Shown here piece after piece: positions 1 to 12,137 of a stretch of 64,000 nt of DNA. This DNA is from Xenia sp. Carnegie-2017 (Eukaryota > Cnidaria > Anthozoa > Malacalcyonacea > Xeniidae). Under the pieces are notes generated by a model. It was not told the origin of the DNA. It did not search any database and saw nothing but the letters and a program-made list of their open reading frames with translations. The translations under genes and the position numbers were made by a program. Every line of letters starts with the position of its first letter. Within the stretch, counting starts at the first letter, position 1. The stretch covers positions 6,909,577 to 6,973,576 of the forward strand of contig NW_025813526.1 in assembly GCF_021976095.1 (NCBI RefSeq), in the 5' to 3' direction.

Positions 1-432
1 CACTTATAAACTTATACAATTACGCGCGGATAAATAAATTGTTTGAGGAATACAATTGGTTGACACTATCTTTGATGCATGTGGAAATAGAGCCAAAATA
101 AATAGCTATTCTTTCGGGACCATGCACGTAACATATACCCTAACCTATTTTATCAAAAAGTTTTCTTCCAAACCATTTCGAACTAACAAAAACTAATGTC
201 ATATTTCCTCCCTATCAATGACAGATTCCTGAGTAGCATGGGTGAACCACAACTTAGTATGTGCCTGTCAGTTTTAAATATCAGCATTAAACAAAAAACA
301 ACAAACTTTGACTTAAAAAGCATGAGCAGCTGACAACTTAATAAACATATAACAAGAAACAGTTTCCGAAGGAGCAAAACATCTTGAGATTGCAAAATGT
401 GAATCAAAACAAGACGAGAAGTGAACTGTAAA

Positions 433-461
433 TTTTCGACTTTTTTTAAAGACATCCTCAG
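433..461 (-). ncRNA. Hammerhead-ribozyme-like core, PLE family A minus tail
   Basis: On the minus strand the tail reads CTGAGGA, then a stem II of about six pairs (GTCTTT against AAAGTC, one mismatch), then GAAAA. This fits the hammerhead core CUGANGA-stem II-GAAA with a slightly damaged stem. PLE terminal regions are known to carry hammerhead motifs. The cleavage-site strand and stem I were not resolved. Confidence 0.5.
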
Positions 462-1461
462 ACAGAATGATATTTAAAACCATACATACACATAGATATT
501 TATAACGCATGAAATAGGTAAACGGAAGTAAGAATAAGAAATTAAATAGTGTGATATTTACAAAGGCAGAGTTGGAAGAGGTGTAGTACTTCAAAAGGAT
601 GAATTGAAACTGCCGATGCGAGTGGTAAAATAAGTGTAGTATAATTTATAAGAAGAGCTGTAATTCTTTGCTAGGCTTAAGTCCCGTGTTGAGAAAAAGT
701 TTCTTACGTTTGATGAGAAGTGCTTCAAGAAAAACAAGAATGTAGTAGTTGTTAGATTTGGCTGAGTCAAGTATTTTTTAGTTTTTGGATACAAAGTTTT
801 CTACAGGAGAGGGAGTTCTGGGATGTAGAAGGATATTATCGAGTTGTGAGAACTGGTTTTGTAGAGTCGCCTGGAGTTGAGCGTTTAGCACTCAAAGAAA
901 TGCTAGCCAACTGTACTAGAAGAAAGTCTGGTAGCATGTTCTTTGAGCCATACAGGCAAGCAACTTTGTGTCATGCAGATGTATTTTCTACCGCATCCAG
1001 GGCAAGTTATTTTGTATACAAGCTTACTGTGAGAAAGTGAAGTTTGTCCTTGTTAGAGACAAAATTGGACAGGTTTTTAGTGTCATAAATAGTAACAAAT
1101 TTCACCGGTTGAGAAAAATGTTGTTGTATTTTCTTAAAACAGGACTTTAAGAGGAAATCGTCACTTACGCCAAGATAAGGAATACAAACTCTGATTTTAG
1201 GTAGATTATCATCAATGGAAGAGCGGTTGTCGATGGGAATAGAATCATTGTACTTGGATTTTAGTTTTTTATCTAAAAAGTTTTCAACACTGTTAGGATA
1301 ACCGTGTGAAGACATGTAAGATTTGAGTATTTCAATTTGACAGTTGAAAAGTGTTTTATTGCTACAAATTTTGAAGGGACGGTGGTAAAGAAAATTTAAC
1401 CATGCAATTTTTTGATGAAATGGTTCGAAGCCAAAGACTGACCAGTGTGGGTGTCTCTTCG

Positions 1462-1734
1462 TTAAATGACAGTTCCATCAACCGAAATTTTTCTACCTAG
1501 AAAATTAATTATGCCATCGCGAAATGTATCAACTGTGATTGTGAGTTTGGCATCAAAACTATAAAGTTTCGATAAGACAGTGGAAATATTGGAGGGTTTG
1601 ATTAGAGCAAGCGTGTCATCAACGTAACGGTTGTAGAATTTCATTCTGCCATCATTAATGAGATCGGAAAATATTAATTTTTCAACTTCGGTAAAAACTA
1701 TATTAGCAATGAAAGGTCCTATCGAGGAACCCAT
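1462..1734 (-). pseudogene. PLE reverse transcriptase core fragment
   Basis: A 90-residue open stretch holding RT motifs. Near its start is MGSSIGPFIANIVFTEVEK, which matches the motif B region of PLE RTs (usually G-x-PMGSPxSPxxA). About 30 residues later comes RYVDDTLALI, the catalytic Y-x-DD box, followed by a motif D/E-like FLGRKI. The frame stays open only here; upstream RT motifs lie in other frames, so the gene is broken. The enzyme would copy the element RNA at the target site. Recognition as a PLE RT rests on the YVDD context and the GIY-YIG region downstream. Confidence 0.8.
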
Positions 1735-2530
1735 AAAAACGCTGTATTTTTGGGTATAAATGGTGTTGTTAAAAGAAAAGGCTATTTTGTTAAAGAAATC
1801 TAATATGATTTTTTTAATGTAGACTTTTTTTAAATTGTTGAAATTATGTGCTCATCGTAAATGCAGTCTAAAATTATCTTGACTGTATGAGACAACGGAA
1901 ATTTGGTAAAAAGGCATTCAACGTCGAATGAAAAAAATTGATAGCCTCCAGCGAACAGATGTCTACGAATGTTATTAATATTAGTTAATGTGTCAAAAAA
2001 GTCAGAAAGACAAAAATATTAGAGTGAGATAATATAATAGGGAAGATAAAAATTTGCCAACTTTGTAGTGAGGAGTGTTAGCAGTGTCAGCTATTGGTCT
2101 GAATTTTGGTAAAGTATCATAATACTTGTGTGTCTTTGGTAAACAATGTACTCTACTAAATTATGGTGTAACAGGTTTAGCATGGTCAAATTACTCGTCA
2201 GTAATTTCACCAGGTTTGTTGAGTAGGTAGTCTTGAAGAGAATGAAGTCTGGTCAATGTCGGGTCGTGATCCTATTTCTAAAAATTAGAGGTGTTGGAGA
2301 AGAGGTATTCGACAGAAGATGTATAATCAGAATAGTTTATAAGTACAATGCCATTTCACTTGTCATGCTTGAGAATGGCGAAAGTTCCGGTTAAATGGTG
2401 GAGAACATTTCTCTTCGTATGCCCTTACTTAAATTTATTTAGGTCTAATCCATAAATTGTAAGTAAAAAAGCAAAGTGAGTTTTCAACCTTATCTTCAAA
2501 ATATCGTCCTTAAAGTCCTGTTTTAAGAAA

Positions 2531-2800
2531 ATGCAAAGACATCTTTCACAACAGGTGAAATTTGTTACTATTTATGACAAAAAAAACCTGTCCTATTTTG
2601 TCTCTAACAAGAAGAAACTTCCTTCACTTTCTCGTAGTAATATTGTATACAAAATATCTTGCCCTGGCTGTGATAAAACCTACATCGGTATGACACCAAG
2701 ATGCCTGTCTGTATGGCTCAGAGAACATGCAACCAGACTCTCTTCTAGTGCAATTGGCTAGCATTTCCATGAGTGCGAAAATGCTTACTTTCTGGCGACT
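2531..2800 (+). pseudogene. PLE GIY-YIG endonuclease fragment
   Basis: The open frame at 2531-2761 contains the linker and then NIVYKISCPGCDKTYIGMT followed by LSVWLREHA. IVYKI and YIG supply the two halves of the GIY-YIG signature, with a CxxC between them as is usual in PLE endonucleases; the R-x-x-EH residues follow. The frame ends soon after the catalytic part, so the domain lacks most of its C-terminal half. In PLEs this domain nicks the target DNA. The piece belongs to the truncated plus copy and is not expected to work alone. Confidence 0.8.
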
Positions 2801-3145
2801 CTTCAAAACCAGTTTTCACAACTCAATGATCTCCTTCCACCTCACAGAACTCCCTCTCCTATAGAAAACTTTGTATGCAAAAACTATAAAATACTTGACT
2901 CAACTAAACCTTTTCTCAACACGGGACTTAAGGCTAGCAAAGAATTTCAAATCTTCTCTTAAATTATAATACACTTATTCTACCATTCGGTGGGCAGTTT
3001 CAATTCATCCTTTTGAAATACTACACCTCCTCCAACTCTGCCTTTGTAAATACAGCACTATTTAATTTCTTATGCTTACTTCCGTTTACTTATTTCATGC
3101 GTTGTAAATATCTATGTGTACGTTCAGTTTTAGATATCAATCTGT

Positions 3146-3175
3146 CTGAGGATGACCTTGAAATAAAGTCGAAAA
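3146..3175 (+). ncRNA. Hammerhead-ribozyme-like core, PLE family A plus tail
   Basis: CTGAGGA, a damaged stem II (GACCTT against AAAGTC with a GAAAT loop), then GAAAA. It is the inverted counterpart of the core at 433-461. The base differences between the two copies fall in stem II and its loop, while the CUGANGA and GAAA boxes are kept. Confidence 0.5.
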
Positions 3176-3250
3176 TTTACAGTTCACCTCTCGTCTTGGT
3201 TTGATTCGCATTTTACAATCTCAAGATGTTTTGCTTCTTCTCAGTTTGTT

Positions 3251-4585
3251 TAAACTTTGACTTGTTTTCTGACTTTTTTGCACGAGCTTAAAGCAATAAT
3301 AGATCTTGGCAAAGCTTGCTGCTATTATAATTTAAATACTAATTAGATGTATTTCCAATACTACGAACTTAATTGCATGACAAAAAAAAGATAAGCTCAT
3401 TGGCTTTATATATACAAGCAAAAATCTTTTTCTATTGCAATATTTTTACACTTATATATGTAATTTAAGGGAAAACACTTAAATGCTACGTCGTTTAAAT
3501 ATAATAAAAGGGCCAAGTTAAACAAAAATTGTTGCATTTTCTTTAAATAGCCAACAAAACTTTTAAAACACCTGATAGCCGCAGTAATAACACAGTGTTG
3601 ACACATGCGGTCATAAGCAGTAATAACGTTCGTTTCGCCGTTCTGCGTTTTATATATACTTGTGTTTTATAAATGCTTGAGATTATACTAGAATGAAGTA
3701 AAAGATTGACATTGGTATCTTCATTAATAATAATTGAAGCATTCTCTCAGATATCCACTTATATAGACTTTGAGATTGAAGATAATAATACTATCGATAG
3801 AAATAAATCATTATATTGAAACTTACTTTGAAAAATTTCACTGACAAGTGAAAGGTGATAAACTGGACGACTTTTTGTCGAACGAAAAATATGATATGGC
3901 TTGACACGTACAAGAACAATATTACACAATAAATATTGTAACGGAAGTGTCACTCGATGTCGGAGCCTTTGATGTTCGTGTCCCCTTGTTTGAGTTCTAC
4001 AATCCGGATATTTTAAACGGCGGCCATTTTTCCAGCCGGATGAATGCAGCCAGATAGTAATATAAATAAAGAGTTCTAAGGAAAGGTTTTGGCAAATGAA
4101 CCCAAATAGTTCTATCAATTTGCCTTTTTTTAATGTTTTTTTTTTTTGTGGATGCAGTTAACACATCAAGCTTTCAACAATTTATCCATTAATGTGTGTG
4201 CATTCTTTGAAATGCAATTTACACATTTTTCTTTATGATATGAATAAAACAACGCATTTCAAAAGACCTATAGTACAAATTAATGATTAAAAACAATTTA
4301 AAACACATATAGTGGCATGCATTTTAAGCAAAGCTTTGTACGATGTACAAGAAGTTATCTGTTTTGAGTTACGCGTCATATATTCAACATGCAAGCAATA
4401 CCGTGTAAAATATCTGTCGAGTCGAGTATTCTCAAACTTGAAAAAAATGAAAGACGACAGCAATCCTTTCTATTTTGAGTTAATCGCCGTAAAACGTACA
4501 TGGCAAATTAAAAAAAGTCTCAGTTTCAAAGCTTTAAGTGTACGCCTTTGTCTTTAATTTGGTCAGGTTTTAGAGCGACAATTTG
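3251..4585. other. AT-rich intergenic stretch, nothing recognised
   Basis: No domain, RNA gene or clear repeat was recognised. About 3940-4120 is locally GC-richer, but no paired repeat was found for it. Short open frames here (for example 4312-4557 plus) have no recognisable motif. Confidence 0.5.
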
Positions 4586-4589
4586 GTCT

Positions 4590-5105
4590 CTCTTTGTTTT
4601 CAACATGCAGTTAAGTTTAATACGAAATGTGAAGTAACACCATACTCTTTGTTGGAAAATAGCGGTCTTCTTCCTCACAACATTTACTCATTTGTCCAGA
4701 CGCCAACTACATCTCACACCCTTTCTCACTTCCTGACGTTGATTCCGAGCCCGATCTCACACACGTGCCACTTAATCCTTGTAATTTCATTCCTAGTAAC
4801 ATCAAAATCTTATATCGCTGTAAAAATAATAATCCTAATCAACTTCTCATCTTAGAAGCACTTTTGATAAAACGCAATATGCCACAGCTTAATACTGGTC
4901 TTAAAGCTTGTAAGAAACTATCTCTATTTTAATGTAAGTATACTGCCTGATTGTTCAGTCTTATAGTTTTCTAATTACATAACTGTCAATTCTGCTTGTA
5001 AATATATAAACGTTTCGTAGCCAGCATTGTAAACCATAAGTCTTATGATGTCTTTGGAATAAAGACGAAATATTACAATATCCTTTGTTTCAAACTCTTG
5101 TAATA
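4590..5105 (+). mobile_element. Penelope-like element 3' end, 5'-truncated
   Basis: A lone 3' fragment of another family-A-like PLE. Around 4850-4930 one frame reads ILEALLIKRN followed by PQLNTGLKACKKLSLF and a stop, which is the typical C-terminal end of PLE proteins (LEALLIK..P.LN is a recurrent ending). After the stop comes a roughly 100-bp untranslated stretch and a tail with a hammerhead-like core. The upstream part (4590-4840) appears shifted between frames. No partner copy in the opposite direction was found. Confidence 0.65.
5042..5071 (+). ncRNA. Hammerhead-ribozyme-like core (one box mutated)
   Basis: CTTATGA, a perfect six-pair stem II (GTCTTT against AAAGAC, GGAAT loop), then GAAAT. 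The third base of the first box differs from the required G, so this copy is probably inactive, but stem II is preserved with bases different from the copy at 18342. Confidence 0.5.
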
Positions 5106-5700
5106 TCTTGAATATCAAAAAAACGAGATATCCCTCTTCGGAATTTGTTTTATTTTGTACTATAAGAGCTTTAACAGATACCCAAAATTAATCGTTATAT
5201 AAAGACCACCAGATTAAAACGGACACATCTCAACAACAGAAATGGCAAACTTTATTACTTCAACAGTTGGGGAGATTTGTTTTACATTCCCAAAGGGTTA
5301 TCAAAGAATTTCATCTGTTTTCTTTGAAAATCGTGCATTTTTATAAATAGCTGTGGTGACTAGGTCCATTTTTTTTTTATCTAAAACGCACGTTAATGGA
5401 AACACGGTTCTCAAAACTTTGATGACGGAAAGATAGTTTGGGAAGCTTGTAATTTTTACATAAATTTCATCCATCAAGCGAAACATCACGGCGAAATCGT
5501 CAAAACCAGTAGACATAATTTCAGAAAAATTCTTATTTCATTTTAAAAACATTTGACCAAATGCTAGAAATGTACTAAAAATAATCTGTAAATGTGTATA
5601 TTTTATATGTTTTCTTAGTGTTCTCAAAATTTCTTCTTTTACTCGCGGCGTCGTCAGGGAAAACATTGACACTCTTGGAAAACAAAATTCACTCTTTTTC
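5106..5700. other. Intergenic stretch, nothing firm
   Basis: A 71-residue open frame at 5301-5516 minus has a balanced amino-acid composition (FDDFAVMFRLMDEIYVK at its start) but no motif I recognise. It could be a fragment of a host or element gene or a chance frame. The rest is AT-rich with no signal. Confidence 0.4.
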
Positions 5701-8095
5701 TCCGGAGATATATTAAGAATATTTTATTATTCACTAAGTAAACAATGTCGGTTTTCATTGGTCAACTACCTGCAAATAAAATATTCAATAACACTCATCG
5801 TAAACACTCGCCCCTACCAACAACGCATCTCAACCAAAGAAAATTATGCATTCAACAAGGCATTCATCTAAGATCTTTGTTCAGTTATTCTTCCTGGTAC
5901 TTTACGATAAAACAACAAGACTTAAATGCTAACTGGGAAGCATGGAAAGACCTTTATTTTGCAGCGGTCAACGAAAGTATTCGCAAGTACCGGCATAGAA
6001 GAAAAATCATCGCTCCATGGATTACGAACGGTTTAATTAAATTGTGCAGAAAAAAGAAACACCTTTATATAAAAAAACAAAAAATTCAACAATGAAAATC
6101 ACTGGGCCGCCTATCATACTTTGAACAATTCCTTGAAAAGTTATACAACTCAGCCAAATGAAGACATCGTGAGGCACTCGCAGATAAATTGCAGATAGAG
6201 AATAATTCCAAGCCTTTTTGGAGCTACATGCGTTCAAAAAGAGAAATAACTAACGAACTAAAGGTCCTAAAAGATGGAAGTGTAGAAATTGCTGGGGATC
6301 AGGAGATTGCACAACATATGAACGCATATTTTGCATCGATATTTACACAAGAAAAAAAGTCTCTATCGGAATTTGATCATGTTCTCAATGAAAAGTTGTG
6401 TAATGTATTATGCACACCTAGCGAAGTGGAAAGTCATCTGAAAAACCTAAACATGCACAAATCGCAAGGTCCTGAAAAATTATCGCCTCGTATGCTAAAA
6501 GAATGTGCACTGGAAATATCTACGTCACTTTGCAACTTATTTAACATGTCGTTCCAATCCGGCTCACTACCCAACGATTGGAAAATCATACACGCTATTC
6601 CAATTAATAAAAAGGGACCAAAATATAGAAACGAAAACTAACGCCAGGTCGCTAACATCTATCATCAGTAAAACGGCGGAGAAGGTTGTAAAATCGAGAG
6701 TTGTCTCATTGTGGATGGAACACCAACTTTTAAACCCAAGCCAATTTGGATACCTGGAGGCCGATCGAAAGTGTGACGACTTTAAGTTGTTAAAATGACT
6801 GGTGCTTAACAAGAATTCGTGGAAAGTGTCTGATGTAATATTTCTGGACCTGTCAAACGCGTTTAATGATGTCCCTCATAAGCGCCCACTTTTAAAACTC
6901 AATAGGTAAGGGATAGATGAGCAGCTGCACCTGTGGTTCAAGAGTTTCTTGACCATTTGAAAACAAAGAGTCACAGTGCGTGGATCGTACTCGAATTGTT
7001 CACCAGATAGATCTTGTGTCCCCCAAGGCTCAGGACTGGGACCGGTTACGTTCGTTATTGATGTGAACGAAATACCTGGCATTATCAAATCAACTGCTAA
7101 TTTATTTGCTGACAATACCAAAAACTACCGACAGATAAATAATATCGATGCTTTACAGATACATCTGACAACCCTCGACCTATGGGCGTATTGATGGCAG
7201 ATGAAATTTAATTCTACGAAATGTGAAGTCATGAAAATTACACATAACAGAGAGAAAAAGTCCACGCGTTACAACATATCGAGTACAGTGTTGAGGATTG
7301 TATCTAGTTACAAAGATCTTGGAGTTATTATGACTAGTGATCTGAAATGGTCAAAACATGTTGAACAAATAGTTCACAAAGCAAATAAGGTTCTTGGCTT
7401 ACTTAAACGCACATTAGGCGTTAAATCAAAGATATTTTTTTAAACTTGTACAAAACCTTGGTTTCTCCAGTCGTGGAATATGCCTGCTGGTGTGGTCACC
7501 ACACCTCATCAAAGACAACGATTAAATTAAGAAGATATAGTGAAGAGCCTCGCAAAGTGCTTTAGGCCAAAGAAGGCAAGAGATGGAATACACGAAGAAG
7601 TGTAAAATTCTTAAATGGAGCTCTTCGTACAAAGGAGAGATTTCCTTTCCTTAGTGGAATGTTATAAAACTGTATTCAATCTAAATGGATTGAGTTTCAG
7701 CGACAAATTTGAACTTTGTAAAAAACTAAACCGAGATCTAACCACACATATAAACTACAACTCAAACTCGCAAAACTCAACTGTTACAAAAATTTTTTCT
7801 TTGTCAGAATTATTAAACACTTGAATATTCTTCCTATTTATTTATTTCATTTTTGAGACAGCCCTAACGTTCGTGAGTTTAAATCAAATTTGAAGAAAAA
7901 AATGAATATATTTTGAATCGTCACTTAATAATTGATATTTAGCTGTTTCTTATTTTGACTTTTTTTATTAACTAGTTCAGTAGGATTTTTTAAATAAATA
8001 GGAGACCCTTAATATAGGGCCAACTTCTGGGTTTCCTTTTTCTTAATAATTATGTATTTACATGTTGTTCTGAAATAAAGTATTGTATATGTTAA
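5700..8095 (+). mobile_element. CR1-like (Jockey-group) LINE, 5'-truncated and broken
   Basis: A non-LTR retrotransposon copy without its endonuclease half. It begins in the EN-RT linker (NANWEAWKDLYFAAVNESI... APWITNGLIKL at about 5930-6045), runs through the full RT and the post-RT thumb, and ends in a 3' UTR near 8095 that includes a polyadenylation-like AATAAA (8076-8081 region). No long poly(A) follows, which is usual for CR1 elements that end in short repeats. Reading frame is lost and regained at least five times, so the copy is dead. Confidence 0.85.
5745..7824 (+). pseudogene. LINE ORF2 pseudogene, RT and thumb
   Basis: Successive open pieces at 5745-6092, 6189-6641, 6505-6798, 6976-7194, 7201-7443 and 7615-7824 together show the order of a CR1/Jockey-type RT. 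The pieces carry MHKSQGPEKLSPRMLKECA, then LPNDWKIIHAIPINKKG, then SLTSIISKTAEKVVKSRVV, LDLSNAFNDVPHK (motif A), CVPQGSGLGPVTFVIDVNEI (motif B), LFADNTKNY (motif C, DD changed to DN), MKFNSTKCEVM, and SYKDLGVIMTSDLKWSKHV in the thumb. The last piece has RRDFLSLVECYKTVFNLNGL, the conserved C-terminal block. Breaks are both frameshifts and stops. The DD-to-DN change in motif C would also remove catalysis. Confidence 0.85.
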
Positions 8096-8956
8096 ATAAT
8101 TGTCAACGATCTGCAATTATGACGTCACATTACAAATACTTCTCGATATCTGAAGTATGACGTCAATCTACAAATATACGTTTGCAAAATTATCGACGCA
8201 AATACAACAAAATAGTAGCGACCTTTGACACAGTTTCTAAAAACGATATGCAAAAACACTAAAATAGACGAAGCTGCTTTTCAACATATTTACAGCATAT
8301 TTAAGCAACATCATGAACTTAAAATAACCGTTAGACAAGGACAAAACCGCGAAGGTTTTAAAACTGTTTTCAATTGATATGTTTTTTTAGAATTTTAGGC
8401 TAAAGTTAGTTGAGGTGAATAATAAAACAATTATTTAGTTTGGCTTTCGCATGATATGAAGAATTATTCAGACCTCGATCAATATTATCGGGCACAGTTC
8501 AGCTTTGGCAGATAACATTGACCTCAGTCTGAACAATTTTTGATATCATGCTCAACTTCATGTAATAAGTCTTTACTATACACTAACACCTTGTTTGTTA
8601 GATGAGCTTCACCTGCTCTTGCAGTATGGACACAGTTATTTGGTAAAAAATTGCAGACAGCAAACATAATTTTTACAAATATTTGCTACTATTTCACAAG
8701 TACTTAACTGCTAATTTTTAAAACATGTTTGCTTGTTCATGTATTTTGGCATTTTATCATTTTCATTGGTTGTTACTCAACATAATGAGTTCTTTGTTCA
8801 TGCAAATCATGTGTTGAATTTTCGGTTTGTTCAGAATTACATTACAGAGTGTTGAATTTTGAAGGATCTTCGATTTTTCATTCTAAGGTAGTTCATTGGT
8901 ATTCAGACGATTTTCTGTTGTCTTTGTTAACTGGAAATTAAATTTCAGTTGATCAA
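8096..8956. other. Intergenic stretch, nothing recognised
   Basis: AT-rich DNA between the LINE 3' end and the tandem array. It contains two TGACGTCA-type octamers near 8120 and 8160 but no coding or repeat signal that I can follow. Confidence 0.4.
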
Positions 8957-9103
8957 TATGCGTTTATTTTCATTGTTAGGCTTAAAAGAATTTTATAAAA
9001 TAACGAAATATTGTCTAAACAATTTAATGGTGACAACAGACCCTAAATAATTTACACCACATAATGAAAAATGCCAATTATTTCTGTTACATGGGGCAAT
9101 ATC

Positions 9104-9176
9104 GTCAATCGGTGGATTCGAAGCAACAATCTTTTCTTTAACTGCCGAACGCGCTAACCAAGTATGCCACAGGGAC
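9104..9176 (-). pseudogene. tRNA-Asn-like pseudogene, array unit 1
   Basis: The minus strand reads GTCCCTGTGGCATACTTGG then TTAGCGCGTTCGGC, and later TTGCTTCGAATCCACC. This follows tRNA-Asn(GTT) (GTCTCTGTGGCGCAAT..GGTTAGCGCGTTCGGCTGTTAACCGAA..GGTTCGA) with the A box nearly intact and the anticodon region damaged. The acceptor strands no longer pair fully. Confidence 0.75.
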
Positions 9177-9842
9177 ATTCAGCAATGGAGGCACATTTTA
9201 AAATTTTAGTTTTATTTTATAGCATCAAATTAGTAATTTTCTTATAAGATAATTTTTAAAAAAACTTTGATTTTCTCTCATGCTTAAATAATAACAAAAA
9301 ATAAAAAATTTACCAGGTATTGCAACATGTAAATAGCATATATTAGATGATTGAAATATAAAAAAATTTAAACAGACATTTCACAAGAGTTCCACACAAA
9401 ATTAACATATTACAAATCTACATGTGATATCTGACAAGTTTTTGTCTATATTCTAATTCATTTCAAAGTGCACATATAGCATTAATTGTGTTAGCAAAAT
9501 ATGGAGCTTTTATTAATGGTAAAATTACTTTTATTTTTCATTTCACATAGTCAAAAACTTTTTGCTCTTATAGCTTAAGTTAGGTTAGTCTATTAAGAGA
9601 GAAAAATTCCCTGCTTTTTTTAAAATATATTTGTTGTTTTTTTAAATTATTTTTTTCTCTTGCTTATAATAAAAGCATAATTTTATAAAAAAATTGTGTT
9701 TGTTTTCATTGTTAATGTTAAAAAGAATTTTAGAAAATTGTGGACTATTGTCTAAACAATACAATGATAACCACCGGCTCTAAATAATTTATGTAAGATA
9801 ATGTGAAATGCGAATTAAATCTGTCACATAGTGCCATATCTT

Positions 9843-9916
9843 CACTAGGTTGAATCAAACCACCAACCTTACGTTAACATCCAAACGTGCTAATAAATTA
9901 CGATAAAGAGATATTC
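9843..9916 (-). pseudogene. tRNA-Asn-like pseudogene, array unit 2
   Basis: Clearly aligned with the other units but strongly decayed: the A box is lost (GTAATTTATTAGCACGTTTGG) while the anticodon-loop area (ATGTTAACG) and the GGTTGGTGGTTTGA B-box area are recognisable. Confidence 0.6.
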
Positions 9917-10589
9917 AGCAGTGAAGGCACATTTTTAAAACTTTATTTTTATTTTATAGAATCAAATTAATAACTTTCGTATCAATTAATTTTCAAAGAA
10001 ACTTTAATTTCCTCTCCTGTTTAAATAACAATAAAATATGAAAATTTAACAGAGATTTTATCACGTAACTAGCATATATTTAATGACTGAAGTATAAAAA
10101 AATAATTTTCATGGACATTTTACAAGAGATCCGCACAAGATTAATATGGTAATAATCCTGCATGTTTCATCTGACAAGTATTCGTCTACATTCTAATTCA
10201 CTCTCAAAGTGCACCACATACACATTAATTGTGTTATGCAAAATATGGAACTTTTATCAATGGTAAAATTTTTTTATATTTTATTTGACATATTTAAAAC
10301 GTTATTTGTTATTATAGCATAAGTTAGATTAGTCATTTAAGAGAGAAAAAATTCCTTGTTGCTTTTGAAATTTAATTTCTTGTTTTTTAAATTTAATTTT
10401 TTTTCCTACTTATATTAATAAGAGTATTAATTTTAAGATAACATTGTGTTTCATTTCAATGTTGATAATAAAAATATCTTTTGAAAATAGTAAAAATTTT
10501 CTAAACAATTCAATGATAACGACAAACTTTACATAATTTATATCAGATAATGAGAAAAACAAATTACCTCTGTTACAGTGTGCCATATC

Positions 10590-10662
10590 GTCAATAGGTG
10601 GAAGCGAACCACTAACCTTGCGCTTAACAGCCAAACGTGCTAGCAAATTAAGACAAAGAGAC
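10590..10662 (-). pseudogene. tRNA-Asn-like pseudogene, array unit 3
   Basis: The minus strand shows GTCTCTTTGTCTTAATTTGC, GTTTGGCTGTTAAGCG with a GTT anticodon in a CTGTTAA loop, and GGTTCGCTTCC as B box. It is one of the best-preserved anticodon arms in the array, but the acceptor stem has several mismatches. Confidence 0.7.
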
Positions 10663-11333
10663 ATTTAGCAGTGAAGGCACATCTTAAAAAATTATTTTTA
10701 TTTTATAGAGTCGAATTAATAACTTTCTGATAAAATCATTTCCAAAGAAACTTCGATTTCCTCTCCTGTTTAAAAAATAATAAAATATTAAAAATTTAAC
10801 CAAGATTTTATCTTGTAAATAGCGTATATTAGATGATTGAAGTATAAAAAGAGAAATTTTCATGCAAGTTTCAATAGAGATCCACACAGGGTTAATATAA
10901 TAACAATCCTGCATGTGATATCTGACAAGTTTTTGTCTATATTCTAATTCACTCTCAAAGTGCACCACATGGACATTAATTGTGTTATGCAAAAAAGAGA
11001 ACTTTCATCAATGGTAAATTTTATATGTTTCATTTGACATATTTAAAACGTTTTTTGTTATTATAAATTAAGACAAATAAGTCATTTAAGAGAGAAAAAA
11101 TTCCTTGTCGTTTTAAAATTTTTATTTGCTGTTTTTTAAATTTTATTTTATTCTTACTTATAATAAGAGTATTAATTTCATAAAAAAATTGTGTATATTT
11201 CATTCTTAATGTTAAAAAGAATTTTAGAAAATAATAGAATGTTGTCTAAACAATGCAATGATAACCACCGACTCTAAATAATTTTTATAAGATAATGAGA
11301 AAGATAAATTACATCCATTACATTGTGGCATAT

Positions 11334-11397
11334 TGTCAATGATTGGAAGAGAACCACCTATCTTTAGGTTGGCTCCAACCAATTATACCACAGAGGC
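11334..11397 (-). pseudogene. tRNA-Asn-like pseudogene, array unit 4
   Basis: The minus strand begins GCCTCTGTGGTATAATTGGT, matching the 5' half of tRNA-Asn. The anticodon arm is shortened by about nine bases, so the cloverleaf cannot form. Confidence 0.6.
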
Positions 11398-12064
11398 ATT
11401 CAGGAGAAAAGGCACATTTTTAGAATAAATATTTATTTTATAGCATAAATATAATAACTTTGTTATTAACAAATTTCCAAAAAATTTGATTTCTTTTCCT
11501 GTTTAAATAATGTTAAAATCTGAAAGATTTCACAGATATTTCAACTTGTAAATAAAGTATATGAAACGATTGAACTATAAAAATGAAATAAATTTCACAG
11601 ACATTTCACTGCAGTTCCACACAAACTTAACATATTAACAATCCCACATGTGATATCTGACAAGTTTTCTTCTATATTCTAATTCACTCTTAAAGTGCGC
11701 ATGCAGACATTAATTGTTTTAGCAAAATATGGAGCTTTTATTAATGGTAAAATTATTTTTGTTTCATTTCACATCATTAGAATTTTTTTCTTTTTATAGC
11801 CTTAGTTTGGTTAGCATATTATGAGAGAAAAATTTCTTGCTTTTTAACATATATCGTTTGTTTTTTTTAAATTAATTTTTTATATTACTTATAATAAAAA
11901 TATCAATTTTAGAAAAAATAGTTTATGTTTCATTGTGAATGTAAAAAAGAATTCTAGAAAACAATGGAATTTTTTCTAAAAAATACAATGATAACCACTG
12001 ACTCTAAATAATTTATATCAGATAATGTGAAATTCAAATTTAATCTGTCCCACAGTGCTATATC

Positions 12065-12137
12065 TTCACTAGGTTTAATTAAACCACCAACCCTGTGGTT
12101 AACAGCAAAACGTGCTATCAAATTAAGGCAAAGAGAC
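12065..12137 (-). pseudogene. tRNA-Asn-like pseudogene, array unit 5
   Basis: Same position in the unit. CTGTTAACC of the anticodon loop and GGTTGGTGGTTTAATTAAACC remain; the A-box region has decayed to GCCTTAATTTGATAGCACG. Confidence 0.6.

Larger units (their letters stand above)
357..2487 (-). mobile_element. Penelope-like element, family A, broken minus copy
   Basis: A Penelope-like retroelement read on the minus strand from about 2487 (5' side) to about 357 (3' tail). In order it shows a pre-RT stretch with a KxxKWNGIVLIN-like motif (about 2335-2400), a KFRPIADT..TPHYKVGKFLSSLL-like stretch (about 2040-2110), RT motif B/C sequence with GSSIGPFIAN and YVDD (1462-1734), the thumb/linker (1007-1315), a decayed GIY-YIG region (about 840-1060) and a 3' tail with a hammerhead-like core. 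Several frames are needed to follow it, so it is an inactive copy. RT plus a C-terminal GIY-YIG domain is the defining layout of the canonical PLE class. It is joined at about 2487 to an oppositely oriented partial copy. Confidence 0.85.
2488..3250 (+). mobile_element. Penelope-like element, family A, 5'-truncated plus copy
   Basis: The same family as the minus copy beside it, starting abruptly at about 2488 inside the linker and running through GIY-YIG to the tail at about 3250. Base-level similarity to the reverse complement of 357-1190 is clear throughout, for example the AAGTCCTGTTTTAAGAAAAT block at 2513-2532 and the tail around 3170-3235. The start is a truncation point, as expected for incomplete target-primed reverse transcription or template switching. 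The two copies together form a head-to-head pair whose tails face outward. Confidence 0.8.

Noticed and set aside
3759-4118. 119-codon minus frame
   Set aside because: No domain pattern; overlaps a GC-richer patch that may be a regulatory or repeat piece.
3938-4118. Possible solo LTR (starts TGTAACG)
   Set aside because: No matching repeat, no clear CA end and no target duplication in the window.
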